DNA of 64,000 bases from an uncultured Eubacterium sp. (GCA_910584645.1 CAJUAU010000014.1:1-64000); one strand, 5' to 3'; positions 44,190 through 52,600 are shown, counted from the stretch's first letter. The notes: generated by a model not told the origin, from the sequence alone. Program-made: numbers and translations.

Positions 44190-47097
44190 GAACATACCTC
44201 CTTATCTTCTGTACATTAATCTCAAAAACTGCCATTTCATCATCCAATTCAATTAATCGTTTTCGGTACTCTCTACTCGTATTATTCAAAATTGTACTGT
44301 CTGGCTTAACCAAATACTTACTATGCGGATTAGAATCATAATACGGAAACATCCACTCCTCATCCGCATATGAATAGAACAATACTGCTAATTCTAATTC
44401 ACCATTAGCTGATAACACCTCAAACTTAATTTTCCCCAATTTTATCTTTTTCCGTTTACCTTCTTTATCTAAAATATATCGTCCCTTAGAACAATCTGAC
44501 GATAATTTATACCCATGCATATATCCTTCATATGTAATGTCATCTATTTTTTCTTGTACAGTTATGAAGTAATCGAAGGAAACCTCCTTTTCTTCATCAT
44601 TATAAAAAATCTTTTTTACTGGCAACCGACAGTCAACTAAATCGATACTATCAAGACATACACAATTTCCAATTGGCTTCATAGAGGTCTTATATACATC
44701 AAATCCAAATTCATCACTTTCTTCCATTACTGGGTAGAAATCATATGCCGTATTTGTTTTTAGTTCAGGAAATTCTATTTTCCCACTATTAACTTTACGA
44801 TGTACTACAATTTTTTCTTTTGTTTTTGTATCTTCTATATCAACAAACAACTCTGCATCACCTTTTACCTCTACTTCCATACAAACAACTTTATCCATAT
44901 ACGCCAACTCAAAATATGGCTCTACTATCATGTTTCTTAATATAGCAGGTAAAGCAATACGCCTTATTGCGTTGTCTTCGTATTCAATATTGATATATTG
45001 CCATTTTCTTTTCTTCTCATTTGAAATTCTACGAACAAACTCAGATATATCAATTCTAAAAGTTTCTGGTGCAATTTCCATCCCATAGCTTTTATTGAAT
45101 GCTTCCTTGCCCCAAAACGCTCTTACTGACTTTGCTCCCGGTATTCTCACATATAAAATCTCTCTCAAGTCGGAATACCATATATAATTAGGCCTATCAA
45201 GTCTCATATCATTCTGCGAAAAACCATACAGAAATATTCGCAATGGCATTTTAAATATATAATTCCTCTCATCAAGATATAAAGAAAATTTTATTTCCTT
45301 CAAATTTGCTGAAAGAGGAATAACATATCTAACTATTTCCTCATCTTCATAATCATAAGTATATATATATTCCTCATTTATAGGATAAACTTGTTTCCCA
45401 TCTTTCTCAAATGTTATAATTGCTTCTTTATCATAAGTATATCTTGGTTTATTAAATTTACAGTTAAACTTTCTTAAAAGAAGATATTTACATAACATTT
45501 TATTAGTTTCTCCTGGTACATCCAGCACAATACAATATATGCCATCTTCTTTTCCCAAAAAAGTATCAAGTATAATATTAACAGCTATTTTTGAATCGTC
45601 TTCCGGCCATTCATAGCAATTTACCCCTCTTATTTCTTTAATCCTATATTTCTTTCGATTTATTAATACAACCGTTCCTTCCCATTTTAATCTGTCAATA
45701 ACAAATGAGATTGAAGGATGCGTTCTTGTAATAGTAACCTCTTTATCATTAGTATCAAATACAGAAAAATAGTTTACAAGCTTTTCATAAATCGGTTCAA
45801 CCGAAAACTCTCCAATAATCGTCAATGGCCTATTACCAACATAGCATATTGATTCTTCCCTAATATTTACAGAAAAATACTGCCATGATTGATATGTATA
45901 CGTATCAATTATATCATTACTATCTCGCCAAGTAACTACTGTTTTAGGCTCTACTAACAAATAATTGTTTCCTATACTAAATTTAGAAATATTCTCATAC
46001 GATTCATTGAGTATTCTATAATTACTCTTTTTTATTTGATATTGCTTTTCCGACTCTGTCTCAACCACAATATTAATTTCATCAAAAGCATTCATAATAG
46101 GAATTCTAATTTCTTCCGAAATGTAAATACCAAATGAACGATACAAATCTAGCTTTCGTTCCTCTGTATACCCCCCAATTGTCACTTTAACAACTGCTTC
46201 CCCACTACAATCATTGTTTCTAAACTTTTGCTGAGGAATAACCAATAAAACCGTCTCACTGTTGATACTAATCTTAATGAACGGTTTATGGTTGTATAAT
46301 TTTCTTGTCCCTCTATGCTTTCTAATTCTATCTGCATCAGCAGCTTGTTGTTTTTTGCACCATTCTATAAATCCGTATTCAAACCGATTTTGTGCATTAG
46401 ATGGTACTTCATTATCATAATAGTATTTATCAAGCAAAGACAATATTGGAAGAAAGATTTTTCGAACAGTATTTGTATCACATTGTGCAAACACTGTTCT
46501 TGTGGATTTCAACAAGCGATATGATTTTACAGTTTTTCTTAGGGTATCATCTAATGAAACAGCTTCTTTGTTTGAGTTTAATGTTGTCGACATAAATTCT
46601 GACAAATCCTCAATATCTTCATCAATATCATCAGAAAGTTCACGAAACAAATTATTTTCGAAGAAAGAATATGAAAACTCATAAAAACCATCCATATAAT
46701 AATTGGTTACAAAAGCATGTGCTTTTATATTTTCCACATACATTTTAGATGATTTTTCATCTTCTTTCTTTAATTCAAAGAGATTAAATGCTTTTAATGT
46801 TTTTGAGAAAATTTGACCTAAATAATTTAATTTGGATCCTGAAACATCATCAATCCCTAATTCTCCAATGAAACAAGGCCAATACCGTCCATCCTTATAA
46901 TGACGAATTGCAATTTGAACCATAGCAACAGAAAGCAGCAAATCTGGTTTTATTATTGTTTGCACAAATGCATACTTTGCTCTATTTTTTGTATGATTCA
47001 ACAAAACATCATAATCCTCATCGGATATTTCCACTTGCCCTAATAATTTATATTCATTTTCTTCTATTTGTCTTACTATCGTTTGTTCTGTTATCAT
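44179..47097 (-). CDS. Large beta-rich protein, possible DruH-like Druantia component
   Basis: 972-residue cytoplasmic protein without recognised enzymatic motif. The N-terminal ~250 residues are helical and contain GRYWPCFIGELGI; the rest is rich in beta strands, resembling repeated immunoglobulin-like modules. It directly precedes and overlaps by 11 bases the DruE-like helicase, the arrangement of Druantia type III (druH-druE). I do not recognise the sequence itself, so the DruH label rests on size, order and partner. ATG at 47095-47097 follows TTGAGG. Confidence 0.55.
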   Translation of the reverse strand: MITEQTIVRQIEENEYKLLGQVEISDEDYDVLLNHTKNRAKYAFVQTIIKPDLLLSVAMVQIAIRHYKDGRYWPCFIGELGIDDVSGSKLNYLGQIFSKTLKAFNLFELKKEDEKSSKMYVENIKAHAFVTNYYMDGFYEFSYSFFENNLFRELSDDIDEDIEDLSEFMSTTLNSNKEAVSLDDTLRKTVKSYRLLKSTRTVFAQCDTNTVRKIFLPILSLLDKYYYDNEVPSNAQNRFEYGFIEWCKKQQAADADRIRKHRGTRKLYNHKPFIKISINSETVLLVIPQQKFRNNDCSGEAVVKVTIGGYTEERKLDLYRSFGIYISEEIRIPIMNAFDEINIVVETESEKQYQIKKSNYRILNESYENISKFSIGNNYLLVEPKTVVTWRDSNDIIDTYTYQSWQYFSVNIREESICYVGNRPLTIIGEFSVEPIYEKLVNYFSVFDTNDKEVTITRTHPSISFVIDRLKWEGTVVLINRKKYRIKEIRGVNCYEWPEDDSKIAVNIILDTFLGKEDGIYCIVLDVPGETNKMLCKYLLLRKFNCKFNKPRYTYDKEAIITFEKDGKQVYPINEEYIYTYDYEDEEIVRYVIPLSANLKEIKFSLYLDERNYIFKMPLRIFLYGFSQNDMRLDRPNYIWYSDLREILYVRIPGAKSVRAFWGKEAFNKSYGMEIAPETFRIDISEFVRRISNEKKRKWQYINIEYEDNAIRRIALPAILRNMIVEPYFELAYMDKVVCMEVEVKGDAELFVDIEDTKTKEKIVVHRKVNSGKIEFPELKTNTAYDFYPVMEESDEFGFDVYKTSMKPIGNCVCLDSIDLVDCRLPVKKIFYNDEEKEVSFDYFITVQEKIDDITYEGYMHGYKLSSDCSKGRYILDKEGKRKKIKLGKIKFEVLSANGELELAVLFYSYADEEWMFPYYDSNPHSKYLVKPDSTILNNTSREYRKRLIELDDEMAVFEINVQKIRRYVHVI

Positions 47098-47183
47098 AAT
47101 TTTCCTCAATTAAGCAAAGTTCTGTTAAACATTTTTATTTGCTTTTGTCCATAATAGAAATTTATATAGTTATTTATTTTATA

Positions 47184-47212
47184 ATTATACACTTCAATCT
47201 TTTTATTTTCAA
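47184..47212 (-). promoter_or_regulatory. Promoter of the defence operon
   Basis: Minus strand TTGAAA (47207-47212), 17-base spacer, TATAAT (47184-47189), about 87 bases before the 972-residue protein's start. Confidence 0.65.
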
Positions 47213-47382
47213 CAAAAATGTCATTTTATTACAAACGAGTATCATCTATAGTTCCTCATATCGTCTAATCTCAATACTTCCTTTCTATCTCATGCAATTT
47301 CTGTATTCTTCTACCATGTGATTGATTATTTTTCTATAATATAATTATACCCCTTTCTCGATTTATCTATTTTCAATTTATC

Positions 47383-47468
47383 CGAAAATGTCCCCTGTGG
47401 CATTTTCGCCAGATACGCATTTTGTGATACAAAATGCTACTGGTTAGGGGGAATGCCCTAAAACCCCT
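47383..47468. other. Three-hairpin cluster, candidate oriT
   Basis: CGAAAATG-N10-CATTTTCG (47383-47408), GCATTTTGT-GAT-ACAAAATGC (47417-47437) and a G-run/C-run hairpin (47446-47468) in a row. Adjacent hairpins before a G-rich TAGGGGGAATGCCC segment resemble transfer origins of clostridial conjugative elements, from memory. No relaxase lies nearby. Confidence 0.4.
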
Positions 47469-47512
47469 GTATACCGCACCAACAGGACTGGGAACTACGA
47501 TATTTATACCAG

Positions 47513-47700
47513 TGATAGCACAGATATAGTGCTTTTTGCCATTTTGATATACCCCGATATATAACTTTTAGAGAAAGTGATATAACTGCTATATAGCTTT
47601 TTTCCTTGATACAGAAAAGGGTATATCACTGTGATGTTGTTATGATATACCCGAATAATAACTTTCCACCAAAATGATATAGCTGTTCTATACCATCCTC
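47513..47700. repeat. Degenerate ~32-bp iteron-like repeats
   Basis: TGATA-initiated units start at 47513, 47545, 47578, 47607, 47643 and 47675 (steps 32, 33, 29, 36, 32), sharing TGATA, then C, ATA and CTTTT blocks. Read on the minus strand, the 85-residue open frame 47504-47761 shows an 11-residue periodicity but has no recognisable function. The rest of the 47098-47791 gap shows only the promoter and hairpins. Confidence 0.6.
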
Positions 47701-47791
47701 TATCCAAAGTCGAACCCAAGTTGGGAACAAACTTCTCCCCTTTTGGGTACAAAAAAGACACTTACTAAATCAGCAAATGTCTTTTTTGAAA

Positions 47792-47974
47792 TTATGCTTT
47801 CACGCATTTACGTTCCTGAAGCATCTTCCTAATTCTTTCAGCCCCTTTTTTTGTGTCTGCAATAATTTCCTCCGGCGTCATCTGAATATGCCTCAATGAA
47901 TTATATTCCCGAATCTTCCGAATATCATCAACATCAAACCTTTCACTTACTACCGGCTCACTCATCATCATCAC
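47792..47974 (-). CDS. Antitoxin-like small protein
   Basis: 60-residue charged protein (DVDDIRKIREYNSLRHIQMTPEEIIADTKKGAERIRKML) overlapping the PIN gene by 17 bases. Partner position and size suggest the antitoxin of a type II pair in toxin-first order. The start could be any of four consecutive Met codons. Confidence 0.65.
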   Translation of the reverse strand: MMMMSEPVVSERFDVDDIRKIREYNSLRHIQMTPEEIIADTKKGAERIRKMLQERKCVKA

Positions 47975-48443
47975 CTTCTTCCAGCAAAACAGAGGGTGGA
48001 TAAATCAGCAAATCCTTATATCCCTCAAGAGTTGTGATTACTTTTACACCCTTCACTGTCTTTACATTGACAATATGCTTAAAATTCCACGAAATAATAA
48101 CATCGCACCCTGCAAGGATTGCAGCAGCTATATGCTGACAATCATCAAAACTTTTTTTCTTTAGTATGCCAAAATCTATAAACTTTCCGGCAAGTTCGAT
48201 GGTATTGCTGTCCGTTTCCACCTCGTGATATTCAATCTGGTCCAGATAGTCCAAAAGAATATTCAACTTCTCCTCACTGCACCTATCAATCTCCCTAAAA
48301 ACAATATCTGACACATAAACTTCATATACGCCTTGTTTGAACAATTCCCAAAGCGACAATGTATCCTGCATTTTTTCCGGAGCATCCTCCTGATACAAAT
48401 AACTGACCACCGAAGTATCCAAATATACTTTCAGTCTATTCAT
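47958..48443 (-). CDS. PIN-domain ribonuclease toxin (VapC-like)
   Basis: 161-residue PIN-domain protein: VYLDTSVVSYLY (first Asp), conserved Glu in VFREIDR, the third acidic pair KSFDDCQHIAAA and C-terminal CDVIISWNFKHI. PIN toxins cleave RNA (often initiator tRNA or rRNA). It sits 190 bases inside the right attachment repeat, where it can act as an addiction module for the island. Confidence 0.85.
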   Translation of the reverse strand: MNRLKVYLDTSVVSYLYQEDAPEKMQDTLSLWELFKQGVYEVYVSDIVFREIDRCSEEKLNILLDYLDQIEYHEVETDSNTIELAGKFIDFGILKKKSFDDCQHIAAAILAGCDVIISWNFKHIVNVKTVKGVKVITTLEGYKDLLIYPPSVLLEEGDDDE

Positions 48444-48485
48444 CTGGCACCCCCGTTCCGTTTATAAACTGCTCTGCTTACTCTT

Positions 48486-48514
48486 ATTATACCTTTTTAC
48501 TGCCAGAAGTACAA
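48486..48514 (-). promoter_or_regulatory. Promoter of the PIN toxin-antitoxin pair
   Basis: Minus strand TTGTAC (48509-48514), 17-base spacer, TATAAT (48486-48491), about 43 bases before the PIN start. Confidence 0.65.
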
Positions 48515-48556
48515 CAAAAGTTTTATAATATTATCGTATTGAAGCTCTTTTCAATC

Positions 48557-48576
48557 TGTGTAATTCCTGTGTAAAT
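48557..48576 (+). repeat. Integrase arm-type repeats, right end
   Basis: TGTGTAATT (48557-48565) and TGTGTAAAT (48568-48576), 11 bases apart like the left pair. Confidence 0.55.
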
Positions 48577-48634
48577 TTCCGTCCTCAATCTCCCTACATC
48601 CCCAAAAACAAGCCTTTTCCTCTCCCAACAACCA

Positions 48635-48653
48635 CTTACGGTTTTGTAAGGTT
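48635..48653 (+). repeat. Right attachment-site repeat
   Basis: CTTACGGTTTTGTAAGGTT, identical to 35195-35213. Beyond it to 48726 nothing is seen except the tail of the next gene. Confidence 0.8.
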
Positions 48654-48726
48654 CAGAATGTTATAGTATCTTTGCAAATATCTACAAAAGACTGTAGACA
48701 GAAAAGGAACTAGCTTTCTTCTCCCA

Positions 48727-49449
48727 TCATTCCGCCAGATACACATATCCGAAATGGTACTGTGAAGACGAGATAACCTGTTTCAAATTTGCATCACTGC
48801 TCCGAATTTTCAACATCCTAGCTGTCAGATTATTTTCTTGGCGGATGTCCTTTATCTTGATCCATATTTTTGCCTTTTCACTTTCACCAAACTCTTTCGG
48901 AATGCAAGCCGCATCACCTGGGCACAACGACAGCTCCTTTTCCGACTGAATTTCAAGCACAGTAGCCGCATAGCAAATGTCATTATATGCATCTGCTATA
49001 GCAAACAATATTGTGACTTTCTCCCCCTTCTTCGCAAATTGGTTATAATATTTGACTTTATTTTTGTCCATCCCCATGTGCAGGGAATTTGTGGAGAACC
49101 AAGTGTAACCGCATCCGTTTTCCTTTTCATTCCTCTGATATGCCTTAATGGTTTCATGACCATCAATCATATTCCCGTTAATATCGTAGCTAAAGCTAAG
49201 TTTCATAAAAATATAATCATTAAAGGCTCTGGAGTCTCTCCTTTCCAACAGTTCCTGCTTTGCCACCTCGACACCGAGGTATTTTTTCTTCAATTCCATA
49301 TATAATTCCTCATCCTGACAGATCATATAAATTTCCATCATATCTGAAAGAGCCGCCGTTTTCGTAATTCCCTTGATTTTCACGAATTCATCAAAAACCT
49401 GCATCGTTCTCCCGTCCGCACCTATTGAAACATATCCTGGTCTTCCCAT
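48727..49449 (-). CDS. Hypothetical protein with possible RHH N-terminus
   Basis: 240-residue protein of unknown family. Residues 1-55 (GRPGYVSIGADGRTMQVFDEF and KTAALSDMMEIYM) resemble a ribbon-helix-helix arrangement; the remainder is mixed alpha/beta and contains SLHMGMDKNKVKYYNQFAKKGEKVTILFAIAD, which could be a small nucleic-acid-interacting domain. ATG at 49449 sits behind AAGGAGGG; an in-frame start 21 bases earlier lacks one. Preceded by a perfect sigma-A promoter with two identical 12-bp operators, so autoregulation is likely. Confidence 0.6.
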   Translation of the reverse strand: MGRPGYVSIGADGRTMQVFDEFVKIKGITKTAALSDMMEIYMICQDEELYMELKKKYLGVEVAKQELLERRDSRAFNDYIFMKLSFSYDINGNMIDGHETIKAYQRNEKENGCGYTWFSTNSLHMGMDKNKVKYYNQFAKKGEKVTILFAIADAYNDICYAATVLEIQSEKELSLCPGDAACIPKEFGESEKAKIWIKIKDIRQENNLTARMLKIRSSDANLKQVISSSQYHFGYVYLAE

Positions 49450-49468
49450 ATGTAATACCCTCCTTTTC

Positions 49469-49538
49469 AAAATGTACCAACTTTTTCTATAAGAGCATTA
49501 TATAATTCAAATTACAATTTGTCAAGAAAAATGTACCA
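49469..49538 (-). promoter_or_regulatory. Consensus promoter flanked by duplicated operator
   Basis: Minus strand TTGACA (49520-49525), 17-base spacer, TATAAT (49497-49502). TTGGTACATTTT occurs twice: immediately upstream of the -35 (49527-49538) and between -10 and ribosome binding site (49469-49480). Confidence 0.8.
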
Positions 49539-49604
49539 AAAATCTCTAAAAGAGAGAGCCACTTAGACTCCTTAATTCTTTTCCCCCCTTTTTCTCCACT
49601 CCCA

Positions 49605-50420
49605 TCACAGCCCCAGCGCGTCCATCTGCTCCCGGATCTCCTCCCCAGTGCGCATGGTGTAGATCCTCGTGGTCTCCAGGGAGTTGTGGCCCAGGATATT
49701 TGCCAGTGCCGTGATATCTCCACACTTATTGATGTAGGTCTTGGCAAAAAAATGACGGAAGGAGTGGGGATGGGCCTTTGCCTTATCCACCCCTGCCCTG
49801 TCGGCGATCTTCATAAGCATCTGCCACACAGCGCTGCGGGACAGGACACCGCCTTTCGTCCCAGTAAAAATAGCTCCCCGGCAGATGTTTCTTTTATGGC
49901 AGTATTCCATTAAAATATTCTGAAGTCCGGGAGAAATAAAGATCTCCCGGTATTTTCCCTTATTGTACACAACGCCCCGCCCATGTCTGACATTTTCCAC
50001 TGTTATATACCTCAGCTCCCCTACCCGGATTCCCGTCCCGGCAAGTACTTTCATTATATAGTAATATTTCTCGCGCCCGGTTTCTCTGGCATAATCTAAC
50101 ATCATCCTGTAATCCTCATCGGAAATGACATTGTCCAGCACAAACATTTTCTTGAGCTTCTTAGTATGAATTTTCATGTCCTCATTTCCGCTCCATTTCA
50201 GATAACTGTTAATGGCGATTGCATACAAATTTACTGTGGCCGGTTTATACTGTCTCTTTAACCTCTCCACATAACGTTCCACCACGCTTTTGTTTTCAGG
50301 GAATTTACCGCAGGTTTCCACAAAGCGCTGCGCCTGACGTATATAAGTAGAAATTGTACTTTTTTCTTTGTTCTCTGCAGCCAAAAAGTCCCTGTACGCT
50401 TCCATCCATTTATCTTTCAT
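49605..50420 (-). CDS. Small tyrosine recombinase
   Basis: 271-residue integrase/recombinase: SAM-like N-terminal half, catalytic Arg in AGTGIRVGELRY, Lys in NKGKYREIF, HPHSFRHFFAK box, GHNS and Tyr in TTRIYTMR. It lacks the Tn916-type arm-binding domain and has no excisionase nearby. Start at the ATG behind GGAGCG; a frame 14 residues longer exists. Could be an element remnant or a recombinase for local inversions; no inverted repeat pair was found beside it. Confidence 0.88.
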   Translation of the reverse strand: MKDKWMEAYRDFLAAENKEKSTISTYIRQAQRFVETCGKFPENKSVVERYVERLKRQYKPATVNLYAIAINSYLKWSGNEDMKIHTKKLKKMFVLDNVISDEDYRMMLDYARETGREKYYYIMKVLAGTGIRVGELRYITVENVRHGRGVVYNKGKYREIFISPGLQNILMEYCHKRNICRGAIFTGTKGGVLSRSAVWQMLMKIADRAGVDKAKAHPHSFRHFFAKTYINKCGDITALANILGHNSLETTRIYTMRTGEEIREQMDALGL

Positions 50421-50524
50421 TGTGCACGCTCCATTTCTATCACTAAAAGTATAATAACACAAACTAAAACCTGCATTTTCCCCGTATACCTAAGGTGCAT
50501 GTCTTTTTTGTCAAAAGCAGGAAA

Positions 50525-50563
50525 AAGGCTGGTACAGCTTTGTTTCCAAACAGCACCAGCCTT
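50525..50563 (-). terminator. Terminator of the CHAP operon
   Basis: 9-bp stem AAGGCTGGT/ACCAGCCTT with a further internal pairing (GCTTTGTTT with AAACAGC), followed by TTTTTCC on the minus strand, 20 bases after the CHAP stop. Confidence 0.8.
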
Positions 50564-50582
50564 ACTTCCTTACGAAACCCGT

Positions 50583-51083
50583 TTATGTATCATATTTAGG
50601 CCGGATGATGCACCGGATGAGGCTTACGCTCCGGGTCCGTTTCATCACCATTCCTCCATTGCTGTTATTCCCTGTGCCAGTATTTCCCTCGATCGTCGTA
50701 TAGGTTCCATCATTATTATTCTTTAAAATAATCCCGATGTGGCAGGACCTTCCGCTATGTGTAAAGTCAAATAGCACAAGATCACCTTTTTTCCCTTTGT
50801 TCTTATTGCTCACCGCCAGCTTTTTGTTTTTTCCCCAGCTCTCCACGGCAGCACAGAGCGCTGTTTTCTTACCGTCATAGAACAGTTTGGAAGCTCCACA
50901 CATCCGGAACACGTCCCATACAAAAGCACAGCACCATGGATAGGCCGGTCCTTTTACCTCATGGCCATAATAATGAGTATTGAAAATTACATTGTTGCTG
51001 TTTGCCGGGGATTCCTTTACTCCCTCAAACTTTTTTGCCTGCGCAATGATCACGTCAGGCGTTATTTTCTTCTTTTCTACCAT
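50583..51083 (-). CDS. CHAP-domain peptidase/amidase
   Basis: 166-residue CHAP protein: catalytic Cys in YPWCCAFVWDVF, His in SCHIGIILKN and the DGTYTTIEGNTG end. These cleave peptidoglycan peptides or amide bonds and occur in endolysins. No signal peptide, so export by holin-like or other means would be needed. Last gene of a minus-strand operon, directly after a SLATT-type membrane protein (2-base gap). Confidence 0.85.
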   Translation of the reverse strand: MVEKKKITPDVIIAQAKKFEGVKESPANSNNVIFNTHYYGHEVKGPAYPWCCAFVWDVFRMCGASKLFYDGKKTALCAAVESWGKNKKLAVSNKNKGKKGDLVLFDFTHSGRSCHIGIILKNNNDGTYTTIEGNTGTGNNSNGGMVMKRTRSVSLIRCIIRPKYDT

Positions 51084-51085
51084 AC

Positions 51086-51613
51086 TTATTCCTCCTCCTG
51101 CTCATCTTCGATGGAAGAATCCTCGTCTTCCTGCTTCTTCATCTCCAGCTGGGACCAGCTTCTATTTTCCTTTGCAGCAATATCCTCTATTTTTTCAAGA
51201 AAATTACTGTCCCGCAGCCCAGGATCGCTGTAATCGCCAATCTCTGCCATGTAATAAACCGCCTCACACTTTATCTGTTCGGCACAGCCCCGGTATCCCA
51301 CTGATTTTTCACGCCATTTGTAAAGGCTCCCGAGTCCGCTGGCAATGGCAGCAATAGCTGAGATAACGGAAATTGTTACTTTGCAGAAAACGTGCATCCC
51401 CTCAAAATCCTGAATATCATTGAAAACAATGACAAATGTCGGAAGAACAAGCCCCAGCAGGCTGATCACATGATAGCGGAATTTATATTTGTGATACATG
51501 ACCATATACCATTCCAAATAGCCAAACAGGCATTTTTTAACATAATCATTGGTGATATATTCATCCGCCATCTCCAGAAATTCCATATCATTGTTATAAC
51601 TATAACTTCTCAT
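51086..51613 (-). CDS. DUF4231/SLATT-type membrane protein
   Basis: 175-residue protein with two TM segments (VISLLGLVLPTFVIVF, VTISVISAIAAIASGLG, residues ~45-100) and flanking helices, EYITNDYVKKCLFGYLEWY before them and EQIKCEAVYYMAEIGDYSD after, ending in an acidic tail. This is the SLATT/DUF4231 layout of predicted pore-forming effectors in nucleotide-signalling conflict systems. Start 51613 behind GAGGAGAGG. Confidence 0.7.
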   Translation of the reverse strand: MRSYSYNNDMEFLEMADEYITNDYVKKCLFGYLEWYMVMYHKYKFRYHVISLLGLVLPTFVIVFNDIQDFEGMHVFCKVTISVISAIAAIASGLGSLYKWREKSVGYRGCAEQIKCEAVYYMAEIGDYSDPGLRDSNFLEKIEDIAAKENRSWSQLEMKKQEDEDSSIEDEQEEE

Positions 51614-51664
51614 ATCATTTCCTCTCCTCATAATCTTACATTCGTATCTGACCTGCCTGCAGCC

Positions 51665-51934
51665 TCAATCTGCTGCAAGCCATGGAGGCTTTCTGGTGAA
51701 GCCCACATGGTACACTACATACTGCATGACTACCTGGTGCTCTCCTATGTTCAGGATATAAAAATTTTTTTCCTGGGCAATGATTTTTCCCTTCGGGAAC
51801 TCACTCAGACACCGGTTCAAAAGCTCTGTCTGCTTCCTGTAATGCTCCTCATCCGGCTGTTTTTCCGGATTATCATTTCCCACTATGATGCGGTGGACAT
51901 ACCCTACATCCGCCACAGAAAATGTCTCCGCCAT
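51665..51934 (-). CDS. Hypothetical 89-residue protein
   Basis: Small soluble protein with GGAGG ribosome binding site, centrally helical (EHYRKQTELLNRCLSEFP) and a beta C-terminus (FYILNIGEHQVVMQYVVYHVGF). Unrecognised. It lies between the DUF2589-type gene and the SLATT gene in the same orientation. Confidence 0.6.
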   Translation of the reverse strand: MAETFSVADVGYVHRIIVGNDNPEKQPDEEHYRKQTELLNRCLSEFPKGKIIAQEKNFYILNIGEHQVVMQYVVYHVGFTRKPPWLAAD

Positions 51935-51961
51935 AATTTACCTCCATCATTTACAGATTAT

Positions 51962-52600
51962 TTATGTTTTTTTATTGTCCTCTGGTTTAGACTGTTTTTC
52001 AGTCTTACCATCGTTTCCCACCGCCTCGATCTTCGCCGGCGCACTCGCTGTAGAAAGAATATCCAGTACCTTAGCCAGGCCCTCTGGCATTCCCGAATCC
52101 TTGGCATGCACTTCTACATGATACTTCGCTGAATTATCGCTCTTCCTCGTATTGCTCTGATGGGCGGAAACCGACCCTTTAATGCTGACACTTGCACCAA
52201 AAAATCCCGCTTTAGCCTCTGCCTCTACCTTCTCATCTGCCGAGCTTTCACTGCTGACAGAAGATTTTACTTCCATATCAAAAGTTACATTAACGTCATC
52301 TACTGAGAGAGCAGGGATCTTCACGATAGATAGAAGCGGAACACTTAAATTTACCTTTTCCATGCCGATTCCCTTTCCATCTCCCGCCGTGGACGGTCTC
52401 TGGAAAGAAAAATCTACCGTTCTTACCTTTCTAACCCCACTGGTATTTGCAGCATCCATACCTACATTCTGGATAAAATCCGATGTCGCTTTTGCCATCA
52501 TGATCTGGGCGTCACAGGCCGCTTTTAACGGTCCGCCGATCAATGCCCCCATATCCAGTCCGCTGAACTGATCCTGCACCTTCACCAAATCATTTGCCAT
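51962..52600 (-). CDS. DUF2589-family protein
   Basis: 212-residue protein beginning MANDLVKVQDQFSGLDMGALIGGPL, followed by beta-rich sequence (VPLLSIVKIPALSVDDVNVTFDM) and a charged C-terminus, the DUF2589 pattern. Function unknown. AAGGAGG ribosome binding site at 52600. A second, related protein is encoded next to it. Confidence 0.72.
   Translation of the reverse strand: MANDLVKVQDQFSGLDMGALIGGPLKAACDAQIMMAKATSDFIQNVGMDAANTSGVRKVRTVDFSFQRPSTAGDGKGIGMEKVNLSVPLLSIVKIPALSVDDVNVTFDMEVKSSVSSESSADEKVEAEAKAGFFGASVSIKGSVSAHQSNTRKSDNSAKYHVEVHAKDSGMPEGLAKVLDILSTASAPAKIEAVGNDGKTEKQSKPEDNKKT

Larger units (their letters stand above)
35195..48653. mobile_element. 13.5-kb integrative island carrying defence genes
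   Basis: Bounded by a 19-bp direct repeat (35195-35213 and 48635-48653, same orientation). Contents in order: arm-type repeats, integrase, excisionase, SF1 helicase, NERD gene, DruE-like helicase, DruH-like protein, hairpin cluster, iteron-like repeats, TA pair, arm-type repeats. The interior from about 37 to 47 kb is visibly more AT-rich than the flanks. No relaxase, coupling protein or replication gene, so it fits an integrative mobilisable or cis-mobilisable element. Confidence 0.8.

Noticed and set aside
37337..47097. DISARM or BREX system
   Set aside because: A DUF1998-type helicase alone is shared, but no methyltransferase, PLD nuclease, PglZ or BrxC-like gene is present; helicase and DUF1998 are in one protein, which favours a Druantia-like layout.
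47504..47761. 85-residue protein-coding gene
   Set aside because: Open frame and 11-residue periodicity can be explained by 33-bp repeats; there is no good ribosome binding site and no known motif, so it is reported only as a repeat array.
50440..50520. Invertible promoter for the second recombinase
   Set aside because: Looked for inverted repeats flanking a promoter next to the small recombinase as in phase-variable loci; none longer than a few bases was found apart from the operon terminator.
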